Assembly (NCBI GenBank): GCA_963580285.1
Contig: OY757011.1
Coordinates: forward strand, 118,487,874 to 118,551,873
Length of the DNA stretch: 64,000 nt
Source: Lucinisca nassula
Taxonomy: Eukaryota > Mollusca > Bivalvia > Lucinida > Lucinidae
Direction: 5' to 3'
Positions 1 to 9,435 of this stretch are shown one piece after another (the first letter of the stretch is position 1; the number at the start of each line of letters is the position of its first letter). Both the position numbers and the translations under genes were made by a program. The notes beneath the pieces were generated by a model, which had not been told where the DNA came from, ran no database searches, and was given only the letters and a program-made list of their open reading frames with translations.

Positions 1-102
1 TTACATGCCACACTGTCTGCTGTCGTTTTTGCTTAAATTTGCTTACTTTTTGCAAAACCTCTTGATTGTTTTGAATTGCGGTATAAACTAAATACATGAT
101 TT

Positions 103-219
103 GTGTCTTTAATAATAAAATATAGTCGGTTCGCCGCGACAATTGTATAGGGGCTCGCTAAAGCTCGCCCCTCTAAAATGGTCTAAGGCTCACTGATTAT
201 ATTTTATTATTAAAAACAC
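103..219. repeat. short inverted-repeat element
   Basis: Arms of about 25 bp (103-127 and 195-219) are reverse complements with about two mismatches; the core is GTGTYTTTAATAATAAAATA. The roughly 65-bp centre has a GC-rich stretch (ggggctcgc/gctcgcccc). The form suggests a MITE-like or foldback insertion. No target-site duplication is clear and no coding capacity is present. The rest of 1-748 is AT-rich and I see no gene in it. Confidence 0.5.
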
Positions 220-748
220 TAACCATGTGTTTACTATATTACATACAGTTCATTTTCTGTTTTCACTTACAGCATTATGAATTATTTTCCAACTTCATTA
301 TTCAGTTCATAATATTAAACTTCCAAATTATTTCCATTTTAACACTTTGTAATAAAATTTAGGATGGTAAAGGCCAAAATAGATGTTGCCAGAAAGAAGC
401 AAAAATTGTTAATTGTCGAAATGTAGAATTTTGAATGCCTTCTCGCAAAGGAGCCTTCCCTTTATATATGGTATCTTTCTTCCAGCTTTCCATATATTTC
501 AACTTCATTAAGGGTCAAAGCAGTGATTATGGACAGACCACACATTGAGGTCAGAGCTCGTACCTGACGTTAAGAATAACTAATTAATACCAAAGTGAAA
601 TGGCCCAGAAGATCATCCATATCATGCTATGTTACATCATGATATGTTACAATATTTTTATTTTGGATATCCAGTTGGTCATTTTGTGGGAAAGTAACTG
701 TCCATTTGGCTTTCCGCTTGTGACGTTTTGATTATAGTGAAGTTATTT

Positions 749-957
749 CATTACGAAAACACGCCTACACAAATACATTGTAAGCTTTATCGCCGAAAAA
801 ATGAAAATTTTCATCGAGGCGGTTCTAACGAGTACCCAACAATCTATATTTTAGAACAGAAATAAGAAAAATTAGGTTAACCCCTGCAAACCCCAGTTTT
901 ACTATATAAAAGTGGGATTCAAGGGGTCAAAATTATATAGGCGTGTTTTCGTTATGT
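749..957. mobile_element. MITE family H, copy 1 (internally deleted)
   Basis: The terminal inverted repeats read ATTACGAAAACACGCCTA at the left and the reverse complement at about 938-955. Inside is only one arm of the family's palindrome (812-850, ATCGAGGCGGTTCTAACGAG), followed by the family's 'ccccagttttactatataaaagtggg' type segment. Other copies lie at 2,019-2,480, 52,840-53,187 and 53,480-53,710. It has no coding capacity. The absence of the second palindrome arm suggests a deletion across the hairpin. Confidence 0.75.
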
Positions 958-1019
958 TACGTTCGTTGGTGTCTTAAATGGGAGGTGTGGGTAATTGTAT
1001 CGATTCTTGATCATTGTTT

Positions 1020-1990
1020 TCACTTCTGTTTTGGTTCAGGAGAAAATGCCATTTAAAATATTTCTAGATGGCCCCCATGACGACCATATTGGCTGTCGGC
1101 AAGGAACGGTTTTTTCAAATCTTCATGTCGCCCCAATGACTTCCATCAAGTTTCAGCTAAATCCATTTTTGGGTTTGGTCGTTTAAAGAATTTCAAGATG
1201 GCCACTCAAATGATTGAAATAATTTTGAATCTCCGTTTTGCCCCCGATGCCTCCCATCAAGTTTCTTTCGGTTTAAAAATGTCGAGGTTGCTACCATGGC
1301 GGCCATCTTGGATGTCAGATCAGAATGATTTGAGCAGTTCTGAATCTCCTTGTCAAACGATGCCTCCCATTTAGTTTCACCTAAATCTGAACTTTCGGTT
1401 CCGGAGTAGATGTCGTTTGAAGGATTTCAAGATGACCGCTAATAGTGCCATCTTTTATCTCAGAAGGAAACAGTTTTAGCAATTCTGGATCGATCTTCAT
1501 GTTGCCCAAATACCTCCCATTAAGCTTCAGCCCAATCCGACTTCCAGTTCAGGAGCAGATGTTGTTTATAATATTTCAAGATTGCCGCCATGGCGGCCAT
1601 CTTGGATATCGAAACGGAACGTTTTTATTTACAATCTGAATCTCCTTTCACCCAGATACCTCTCATCAAGGTCAGCTCAATCTGACTTTCGGTTCAGGAG
1701 GAGGTGTCATTTAAAAAATTTCAAGATGACCGCCATCCATCTTGCATATCGGAACTGAATGATTTTAACAATTCTGAATCGCCCCCATAAAGTTTCAGCT
1801 CGTTCAGGATAAGCTTTCGTCTTTAGAATTTCAAGATGGCTGCTATGGCGACAATCATGGATATCGGATATCAGAACGGGACGATTTTAGCAATTTCGAA
1901 TCTCAATGTCGCCATAATGCCTCCCACCAAGTACCAGCTAAATCTATCCTATATTTCTGCAGAAGATGTTGAAAATGTGACATGTTAACG
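1020..1990. repeat. non-coding tandem repeat, about 145-bp unit, six to seven copies
   Basis: Recurrent blocks read 'atttcaagatggccgcc', 'ccatcttggatatcgg', 'gattttagcaattctgaatctcc', 'cctcccatcaagtttcagct' and 'ttcggttcaggagaagatgt', with phase points near 1,190, 1,280, 1,428, 1,575, 1,722 and 1,826. The array ends in a degenerate gacagacggacgacagac tract near 1,990-2,011. Short open frames here are interrupted and not conserved between units, so no protein is proposed. Tandem families ending in GACGGACG tracts recur at 30.4-33.5 and 50.6-51.4 kb. Confidence 0.8.
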
Positions 1991-2124
1991 ACAGACGGAC
2001 GACAGACAACAGACCATCACGAAAACACGCCTATATAATTTCGACATCTGTGAACCCCACTTTGTTATAGTAAAACTGGGGTTTACAGGGGTAAACCTTA
2101 TTTTTCTTATTTCTGCTCTGAAAT

Positions 2125-2189
2125 ATAGATTGTGGCTACTCGTTAGAACCGCCTCAATGAGGCAATTCTAACGAGTACCCACAATCTAT
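2125..2189. repeat. palindromic hairpin module, copy 1
   Basis: The left arm ATAGATTGTGGCTACTCGTT...CCGCCTC pairs with GAGGCAATTCTAACGAG...CAATCTAT, giving about 30-bp arms with almost no loop. The same module recurs at 52,938-53,006, 53,012-53,076, 53,577-53,644 and 56,739-56,807, with half or degraded copies at 812-850 and 61,174-61,222. Confidence 0.85.
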
Positions 2190-2364
2190 ATGTCAAAGGT
2201 ATAGGTATATAGCACACTTTTTTAATGCTAATCACCTTTACCCGCCCGGGAATCGAACCCGGACCGCCGGAGTGACAGACAAACACGCTACCGCGTCGCT
2301 ATAAATGCCGGCTTGTACCGCAAGGCAGTACAAGTGTGCTATATACCTATACCCTATGACATAT
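2188..2364 (-). mobile_element. nested inverted-repeat element with tRNA-Asp-like core
   Basis: The ends are near-perfect 32-bp inverted repeats (ATATGTCAAAGGTATAGG... and its complement at 2,332-2,364). Between them, on the minus strand (about 2,310 to 2,235), is a tRNA-like sequence with an A-box-like TAGCGACGCGGTAG, an anticodon-loop-like CTGTCAC as in tRNA-Asp(GUC), and a B box GGTTCGATTCC inside a CCGGG...CCCGG T-arm. The acceptor stem does not pair, so it is probably not a working tRNA gene. It is either a SINE head or a MITE that captured a tRNA. It sits inside MITE H copy 2. Confidence 0.7.
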
Positions 2365-2480
2365 ATTTTGAGCAGAACAAAGAAAAATGTCACAATTTTT
2401 CATATTACAATTTTCGTTGTTGTTTTTTTTCGGTGGTAAAGTTTACAGTGCATTTGTATAGGCGTGTTTTCGTAATGTCA

Positions 2481-3011
2481 CGGCATAAATGGTCTTCGAG
2501 CAAAGCTCCAGGTGAGCTGATAAGAGGACATAATCGACATCATTGACACATTCTTAAAGCTGGTATAATTGGCTCCAATTGACAGAGGAATTTGTATCTC
2601 GGAGAAAGAAATATCTGATTACTTCAAATATGTATTAAATATTTGTAATGGATAAATACCCTTTTGCTTGCGTTCAACGTAATTAGGGTCAATTAAATCA
2701 TTGTAAGAGTAATAACTAGATTATATCTGGTATTGGCACCACGGCCAAGCAAAGCCGAAAAAATAACTGGTGTTCTTGCACACTAGATAAGGAAATCCAT
2801 TGTTTTAGCTAGGGATAAAAAATTCTGTTCTAACCCTATCCAAAATCGAATATTCTCGCGTGTTTGATAAATACACTGGTTGAATACGACCTCATATGCT
2901 GACTTCACAGCACGTAACGTGACGACACTAAACATTCCTGTAGTGTCTTCACAATATGATGGACGTCGGTAACCGAATAAAAATCCACGCTAAGAAATGG
3001 AAGGTATGCAA
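2481..3011. other. AT-rich DNA, no feature seen
   Basis: There is no open frame of note, no tandem structure and no recognisable element in this stretch. Confidence 0.6.
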
Positions 3012-3159
3012 GAAGAATCCTACAAGAGTGTGAAGGGTGGATAGAAAAATCCGTCCCTCGGGGTCACTGTTCGGCATCACTCGGCAAGCCTCGTGATGCC
3101 GGGCAGTGGCCCTCTTGACGGATTTTTCCATCCACCCCTCAACCCATGAAAGATTCTTA
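3012..3159. repeat. foldback element with 70-bp arms
   Basis: Arms 3,012-3,083 and 3,088-3,158 are reverse complements with scattered mismatches. Shared cores are GGTGGATRGAAAAATCCGTC and GGCATCAC. Almost the whole element is arm, so single strands would fold into one long hairpin. A 60-codon open frame on the minus strand here is only a product of the palindrome. Confidence 0.8.
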
Positions 3160-3409
3160 TATTAGATTCAGCTACTGTAGCACAATATCAAGGTAGCATT
3201 CATGTCTTAGACGCTGAATTGTTGATTGGAATACATGGACATGTACACCATTCTTATATGACGTGATATCTCCCCGGGATCTCATTTTCTGGTCGCATGG
3301 TCAAAAATAGCCATCAAGAGAGCCCCCGAAAGCCAATATAGCGCTCAGAAAATTGTACAAATGCAGAAAGCGCACTAGAAGAAAGCGCATACTAGCTAAT
3401 TATCAAGAA

Positions 3410-3580
3410 CAGTAAAATTCCTATATTAAGACCACTTTTGAACAGTCCCAAATGTGGACTCCAACTAGGACACACTGGATGTAGAAACCTCAAAGAAAAT
3501 ATTCCTGAAACCTTCTAATATCCTTTTAAAAGCATAACTTGTTTTATTTTTAGGTGGTCTTTAATAGCGGAATTTTACTG
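3410..3580. mobile_element. MITE, 171 bp, CAGTAAAATTCC termini
   Basis: Terminal inverted repeats of about 28 bp: CAGTAAAATTCCTATATTAA at the left and the complement of TTAATAGCGGAATTTTACTG at the right. CAGT-beginning termini followed by TA on the right are typical of Tc1/mariner-derived MITEs. No transposase is present. Confidence 0.7.
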
Positions 3581-3834
3581 TATTTTGCTATAAAGCATCA
3601 TCAGCAAGGCATGTGCAATTATGTGTTTGTCAGGGGAACCTTTCTGGACATAATGGAGATTTCTGTACAGAGGACTGGTATACTGAAGGCAATCCAGTGT
3701 CAGACAGTCGTTGGCCCTTTGCTACTTGAATCGGCCATTTGCTACTTGAATTACCTCCTTTTGTATTCAATAGAACGCATTCTTATTTCGACCTTTTTGT
3801 CCACTTATACGAGGTACTATCAATTTATCTAAGA

Positions 3835-4578
3835 GGGTTTTCTAGCCACATGGGTCACAATGTAATATTGTCAGGAGAGAAAACTCAAATACCGTAGCAA
3901 AAGGAGTTGTGGCACATGACATGCCTTCTCAACCTGGTATACAATTTTCAAAGTACCACTAATATATGGGCCCCGTCAAGCGATTTTGGTACTTATCGCC
4001 TATGCGAGCAGCGAAGGTTCAGGCGAGCCTGCGCATCCGCGCAGTCTCGCCAGAACCTTCGCTGCTCGCTCATACAAGCATTGAATCAAGAGGAACCTTC
4101 AGACAAAAAAAACATATCCCTGGCCCTTCTGAATGGCTGGGCATGCGCAGTTAAAACTTGTCATGACGGAATGCTCGAAGACCCAAATTCGCTTGGCGGG
4201 GCTCATATCTCAAAGGGTGCTGGTCCTGCTGGAGTGTTGGTGATCATTGCCATATTTTGTGAGGAGAGTAACCAAACAACTATGGCACCTAGGGTTGTGG
4301 CTTTTGCTCATGACATGCCTTCTTAACTTCACGTACAATTTACAAAGAACGGTAGATCTCAAGTTATGGCGATCGTAAGTTTTTATTGTCAGGGTAGATA
4401 ACAAAAATACCATTGCACCCGGAGTTGTGGTTCTTGCTCATGACACACCTTCTTAATCAGGCGTACAAATGTACCAAGTACCATCAATATACGTTAAGGG
4501 GTGTTGGAGTTACGTTGATCACAAGATCATTTATCAAGGAGGATAATTAAAAAGCCAAGTCACCCAGAGTTGTGGTTC

Positions 4579-4580
<2 letters not shown>
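3835..4580. repeat. non-coding tandem repeat, about 140-bp unit, interrupted
   Basis: The phrase 'gttgtggcttttgctcatgacatgccttcttaa' recurs with variation near 3,905, 4,296, 4,425 and 4,568, and 'gtgttggtgatcattgcc' type text recurs between. The first interval is lengthened by an inserted element at 3,964-4,208. No conserved frame runs through the units. Confidence 0.7.
3964..4208. mobile_element. MITE with 26-bp termini and an internal 31-bp-arm hairpin
   Basis: The termini ATATGGGCCCCGTCAAGCGA (left) and the complement of TCGCTTGGCGGGGCTCATAT (right) are inverted repeats. Positions 4,004-4,034 and 4,039-4,069 form a hairpin with only two mismatches and a 4-base loop (ATCC). The element interrupts the 140-bp tandem repeat. 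A 139-codon open frame overlapping it is not credible as a gene, because it spans repeat, element and repeat. Confidence 0.7.

Positions 4581-4622
<42 letters not shown>
4580..4622. repeat. (GT)n microsatellite
   Basis: About 20 uninterrupted GT units lie at the left edge of a foldback element. A short CA-rich tract (5,041-5,058) lies at the other edge, in the matching inverted position. Confidence 0.95.
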
Positions 4623-4623
<1 letters not shown>

Positions 4624-4634
4624 GCTAGACTAGA

Positions 4635-5041
4635 GAGAGGCCGCGACGAATGCCAATAACCTTTGCCAATCGAGGTAAATAGTATATCTTTAACGCTAGG
4701 TCTATGCTGGTGTTACTGCCCCTTACAAGGTACAGGGTTATTAATTAGCCGATGCGCAGTTGGAGGTGCCACCAGCGAAGGCTTAAATTAGCCTGCACAT
4801 GCTGATCACCCGAGCATTAGTGAAGTATGACTGGACTTTTCACTTGTCAGTCATACATGTATAGATGTGACCCGCAAAGACTCAGATGAGCCTGCGCAGG
4901 CTGATCAGCTCATTAATAATCCTGATCCATTTAATTGTATTGAACAGAGTAAGGGGCAGTAATACCAGCATAGACCTAGCGTTAAAGATTATACTATTTA
5001 TCTCAATTGGAAGTGGTAAAGGACATTTGTCGCGGCCTCTC
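4635..5041. mobile_element. foldback/MITE element with 92-bp terminal inverted repeats
   Basis: Left arm 4,635-4,726 and right arm 4,949-5,041 are reverse complements with about 15% mismatch. Both begin GAGAGGCCGCGAC and contain TTAACGCTAGGTCTATGCTG and TACTGCCCCTTAC. The roughly 220-bp centre has no coding capacity. Overlapping 60-codon frames on both strands come from the arms. Confidence 0.75.
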
Positions 5042-5544
5042 ACACATACACACACGCGTTTCCAATACAAAATTGTTTAAAAACGTGAGTATTGCAGAAA
5101 TTTAAACCAGCCTGCGTACATGATTTCAATGCTCTGTTTGATGTAAAAGAGGAAAAAATTGTTCTGCTTGCTGTAAGCACATGCATATCTGACCCACCTA
5201 AATTTTGAAATGCTGCTGCTATATAAAAGGGGGAAGATTACATTTGGTACAAAATGGGTTAAGGGGAAATGTACACACCTTGCATACTTGTGTTTTCAAC
5301 GGAGACAAAGTCTGTATTTATCTGGGGTCTACCTTTGCACATTGGGAATAAGTTCTTACTTTTAAGAGTTGACCCCGCTATTGATAGGGGAGAAAGATGC
5401 CTCCAAGGAAGGGAAATCATTCTCCCTGAAGAATTCTAGCTACTACCATCTCCGCGTCATCGACAGGAAGCATGGTGATTCACTATGATGTATATTCGAT
5501 CTTTGTCATTAGAACAAACTTACCTTTATATATCTAGAGATATT
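5042..5544. other. no gene; short relic shared with 59.8 kb
   Basis: The stretch is AT-rich. 'ttttaagagttgacccc...gcctcc' near 5,355-5,410 resembles 59,800-59,870 and is probably a fragment of the same dispersed repeat. Confidence 0.4.
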
Positions 5545-5753
5545 CTGCGGTCATTCTCTCCCTTCCGCTGATTCAAGAAAGGCAGTTGTCAGTTTCTGAC
5601 GATAGAATGTGCACTGCACTGGTTAGCCGCTGACGTATAAGCCTGTCCAGGAAAAAAGTGGATAGGTGAATTGACCGGCTCAAAAATGACTCTAGAATAT
5701 TGTTGACTGGGCCGTTAAACTCCATACAAACAAACAAACATACAAACAAACAA
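5545..5753 (+). mobile_element. SINE family B, 5'-truncated copy
   Basis: It matches the 3' two thirds of the copies at 17,919-18,223 and 61,914-62,229 in the opposite orientation: 'tctctcccttccgctgattcaag', 'gtgcact...ggttagccgc', 'gactgggccgttaaactcc'. It ends in a (CAAA)n-like tail at about 5,727-5,753. The tRNA head is missing, as expected from 5' truncation on retroposition. Confidence 0.75.
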
Positions 5754-7880
5754 CCGTTTATATATTCTTATAAAATGCATATCCCTGTAAACGTGCGTTC
5801 TGATTGCCGCAATATAAGAAAACTCCAGCTTAGAAAGAAAGAAAGAAAATGTTGCCGATAGAATGCCTGGTCGAAAAGCGACCCGTCATGACCGGACCAT
5901 CGACGACAGCCTGGAAAAAACCTTCACTGCAGGCACAATGCATAAAACCTAAGCATTTTGGCTTGACTTGAGGTCAGTAGAACATACGATCTTAAATTGA
6001 GCGTTCATGAAGGGTGGCTACCTCAAAAATGGTCTAGAGATTTATCGAGGTAGTTTTTCTATATTCCGACAGGTAGCAGCCTCAGTTTTATAGTCCGGGA
6101 TTTCAGACCAGATTTCGAAAAATTTAATGCACCCTAAATTCTCATGCTTTGTTTGTGCTGTTTCATTGAGATAGAAGCCTAATCTATATGACATGTGATT
6201 ATTTAGCAAATCTGGTGGGGCAAAGGGGTTGAAATTCTATGAGTTTACACCCACCCCCATGCGAATGGTATAGTTGGGTTAAGTTTAGTTAAGTGTAGCT
6301 TGCGCGTACAACTGAATGTTGATTTATTCCATCAGCCAAACTATTTGTCAATACTCGAACACCAAAATTCATGATATGACGTAACTACATCCGATGTTAC
6401 CATAAATTTTGACCATTGAAATTTTACCCTCCAAAAATTGGTAAATTTTACACTATTTTCGCGCTAAATGATTTTTTAGTATTTTTTGAAATACATTTTA
6501 TGCATCAGTATGCAGAACGGTTATTTTTGTACATACATGTGAAACTTGGCGACCCTGTTTCAATCCGAGCATGAACAAGGGACTCAGATACCTATGGGTC
6601 CTTTTGACTGTTGTGTCACAGATCGTGATAAAAATCCATACTAAAACAAATATAAAATAAATTATTTTACTGGCTGGTCATAGATACATCATAACAGGGA
6701 CCAACAGATATATTTTTTTAAAAGTTACTGATGACCACTTCTTTCCGGTTTTTATTTAGTGAGGTGAATATACATCACCAAGCATATTTGTCAGCGGGTG
6801 TTCTCTAAACTGGTGACTTGAATCAATTAACATTTAATGAATACATTGTATATTGCAAGATTCATTATCCAAAGTTTCCGGTTTGTGCTGAAGGCTCCCC
6901 AACTGGCATCGACATTATTATATTTTAAACACTTAAATGTTATTGACCACTACAAAGTCTCTATTGAAATCTCACTGGGTACCTTATTTTCTGGTAAGTT
7001 GCACCACTAAAACATAAATAGTACCCGAGCTTTAATGTAATGTAAAACCACCCCTTAAACATTCTTCCTTCTTCCCTTTTCCCAGAGTAGTGATATAACC
7101 TGTAAACGTGCATTTTAAGATGTCACCAGCACTTACTTTCTACTTTTTCGTTGGGCAACCTGCCTGGGAAAATCTTGTCCCTCTATTCACCATTAGCTCT
7201 TAATTATTCTGTGTCTCTTGGAACATACTGATTAATTTGTTCTTCATCTCTTTTCTTTACTACTTCCTTTTACTGATATTTGTCCCATATATTGATTGTT
7301 TTGGGTTAAAAGGCACGGCAACCCTGGTTGAACAGCGATAGAAGAGATAGTAGAGCAGATGAAAGTAAGGGACAGAGGAGAAAGAGGAAAATAAATGGAA
7401 GTCCAGAAAGAGAAGAAATAACGAAATCACCCCCTCTACCCTTACCTGCTGCAAGAACAGCAGGCCTTGTCCAGCTGTAAGCCAATATCTGTTGGACGCC
7501 CTACTGACGCAAGGTACACGTCACATTTGCGTTACCCAATCACCCCAATTGTCCCATACAGATTGGCCAAAAAGGCCTTCTATGTCAAGCCATCAGGTGC
7601 TATCATGATTTGAAAACCAGAGTGTCGGCAATGATCAGGAATCTATTCAAAATATCTCGCACCTCCCATTCAAAACACCAAAATGACAACGTCACGAATG
7701 GAAAGCCAGAAGGACAGTTATCTCCCCACATGGCAAACGGCTATCCAAAATAAAAAGGCGTTAGCAATACATACATCTTACAGACTTACTATAAAAATAC
7801 TAAACCACAACAGAAGGACCGCCACGGAACGGGGTCACTAAGAAGATTTACAGGGGCGGGGGTTGGGGTTGGGATGGGCA
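5754..7880. other. AT-rich intergenic DNA, no gene seen
   Basis: There is a small AGAA-type tract near 5,835-5,850. No open frame above about 64 codons, no recognised domain and no clear repeat structure were found by eye. Confidence 0.6.
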
Positions 7881-7904
7881 CTTGAAATGATTTTAGGTGG
7901 CAAC

Positions 7905-8290
7905 AATCCCTGCAGGGTGTAATGACGGCGCTCCATGCTGGGCACCTCCACGCTGGGAACGTTTGCTCCACCGTGGGCACACTCTTTTCCTACAGTTGCA
8001 GCTATACTTAGACTGGTTGCTCGGTTCATTAAAATTGGAGCAAATTTTCACAGGGTCTTTTCGTCCCTTGAATTCAAAGAAAACCTACAGAAGCATTAAT
8101 TATTTGTCATTGCCATTTTCTTAGCTCCCGTTGTGTAGAAGTCAAATTATGACCGTACAACTTAAAGTTGTGGGTGTAGACTTTTATACTTATAGGAATG
8201 CGATTGGCACTTTAAAGCCGTTATCAGGTGTATTTATAGCTTCGCAAGGGAGATTACCATAGAATTGGAACCACAAGAAAATGCTATTTA
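7905..8290 (+). repeat. segmental block K, copy 1
   Basis: The block starts 'ctgcagggtgtaatgacggcgctcc', runs through 'ccaccgtgggcacactcttttcctacag' and 'agctcccgttgtgtagaagtcaaatt', and fades near 8,290. The same text occurs at 21,928-22,290 (same orientation) and inverted at 38,621-38,890. The first 80 bases are satellite-like (CTCCACGCTGGG); the remainder is unique AT-rich flank. It marks repeated duplication of the satellite edge. No coding sequence. Confidence 0.75.
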
Positions 8291-8600
8291 ATTTTAAATA
8301 GCCGCATTCAGCGTTTGATTTTCTGTAATATCTAAATAAAATAGGATAATGTAAATTTATTTCACAAAAAATGTTGTTTTAAACGTTTAAGGTACTTTAT
8401 TTTTCGTATTTTATTATAAATACTTATCAATTTGAGACACCACCTTTACTTAAACAAACATAACGACTGATATATAAATATTGATCTATTTCCTTCGCAA
8501 ACTGCTAGTTTTTTTTCTTGTTACTGTGGAAAGCTCAACACTAAATTTAAGTCTTACATGCATTAAGGTAAACCGTTTTCAAATCACGTGAAGTTAAATT
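8291..8600. other. AT-rich spacer, nothing recognised
   Basis: No gene or repeat structure is visible. Confidence 0.5.
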
Positions 8601-9035
8601 TATTCCAAGTCGGTTTTAATGTACTGGAAAATTTGCTTGAACTCTGCTTGCCATGGAGCAACAATGGTCCTATTCATGCCGTTGCTCCACCCTGGGAACG
8701 TTAGCGACGTATTGGAGCGTTTCCTTGAACTGTGCTGGACATGTAGTGACTTTCGACCTATTCTTGCTGGTGCTCAACCCTGGGCACAATATCAGTCGTA
8801 TTGGTACGTTTCCTTGAACTCTGTGCTGGACTGATGGATCGACAACGGACCTATTCCTGTCGTTGCTCCACGCTGGGTACGTTGGCAGTCGTAGGGGTAC
8901 TGTTGCTTAATCTGTGCTGAACATGGTGCGACAATGGACCCATTCCTGCAGCTGCTCAACCCTGTGTAAGTTAGAAGTCGTATTGGAACGTTATTTGAAC
9001 TATGCTGGACATGTAGCGGGAATGGACCTATTCCT
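8601..9035 (+). repeat. divergent 89-bp satellite, subfamily B
   Basis: About five monomers of 88-92 bp: 'gttgctccaccctgggaacgtt', 'cagtcgtattggtacgtt', 'cttgaactgtgctgg', 'gcgacaatggacctattcctg'. Period and the CTCCACGCTGGG core are shared with the canonical satellite that begins at about 9,036, but the TATATATA segment is replaced by AGTCGTATTGG. Confidence 0.8.
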
Positions 9036-9206
9036 GCCATTGCCTCGCTCCGAGCTGGGCACACTAAATATATTTCCAGAGCGCTAGAATGCTCTCTGCT
9101 GGGAACAGGCCGGCCTCGCTCCGCGCTGGGCACACTATATATATTATCAGAGCGCTCGCATGCTCTGTGCTGGGAACAGAACATCTATAAGACCATTGGC
9201 GGCTTT

Positions 9207-9435
9207 GGGGTTTGGGGTTTGGGTTTTACGGCCCTTTCAAGATTATTTCACTCATATCGAGCCGATCGTTGATCGGAGGTGGGCGAAAACCGGAGTACCC
9301 GGAGAAAAACCACCTGACCTTCCGTTGCAGAACTTGGCGTCTCACACATGGCCCGAGCGAGGCTCGAACCTACGGCGGTGAGAGACCTAATGACTAAGAG
9401 TCAGCGCTCTTATCCACTAGGCCACGGAGGCCCGT
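9207..9435 (-). mobile_element. SINE family D inserted in satellite, 12-bp TSD
   Basis: Flanked by the direct repeat ATTGGCGGCTTT at 9,195-9,206 and 9,436-9,447. Read on the minus strand, it starts with a tRNA-like head (GGCCTCCGTGGCCTAGTGG A-box region, then GGTTCGAGCC B box at about 9,366). It ends with a tail made of CCGTAAAACCC and repeated CAAACCC. The target is one satellite monomer that is still recognisable on both sides, so this is a clean retroposition event. Confidence 0.9.

Larger units (their letters stand above)
2019..2480. mobile_element. MITE family H, copy 2, with nested insertion
   Basis: Both terminal inverted repeats are present: ATCACGAAAACACGCCTATA at the left and its complement at about 2,457-2,476. 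Internal order is a GTAAAACTGGGGTTTACAGG segment, a perfect-looking palindrome (2,125-2,189), a nested inverted-repeat element with a tRNA-like core (2,188-2,364), then the 'cacaatttttcat...ttttcggtgg' segment. It is non-coding. Comparison with 53,480-53,710, which has no insert after 'caatctatattttg', defines the insertion point. Confidence 0.8.

Noticed and set aside
2235..2310. Functional tRNA-Asp gene
   Set aside because: A and B boxes and the anticodon loop are recognisable but the acceptor stem does not pair, and the sequence lies inside a nested mobile element.
3907..4326. 139-codon frame as a gene
   Set aside because: It runs from a tandem repeat through an inserted MITE and back into the tandem repeat.
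9366..9435. Functional tRNA gene on the minus strand
   Set aside because: It is the head of a SINE with body, tail and target-site duplication.
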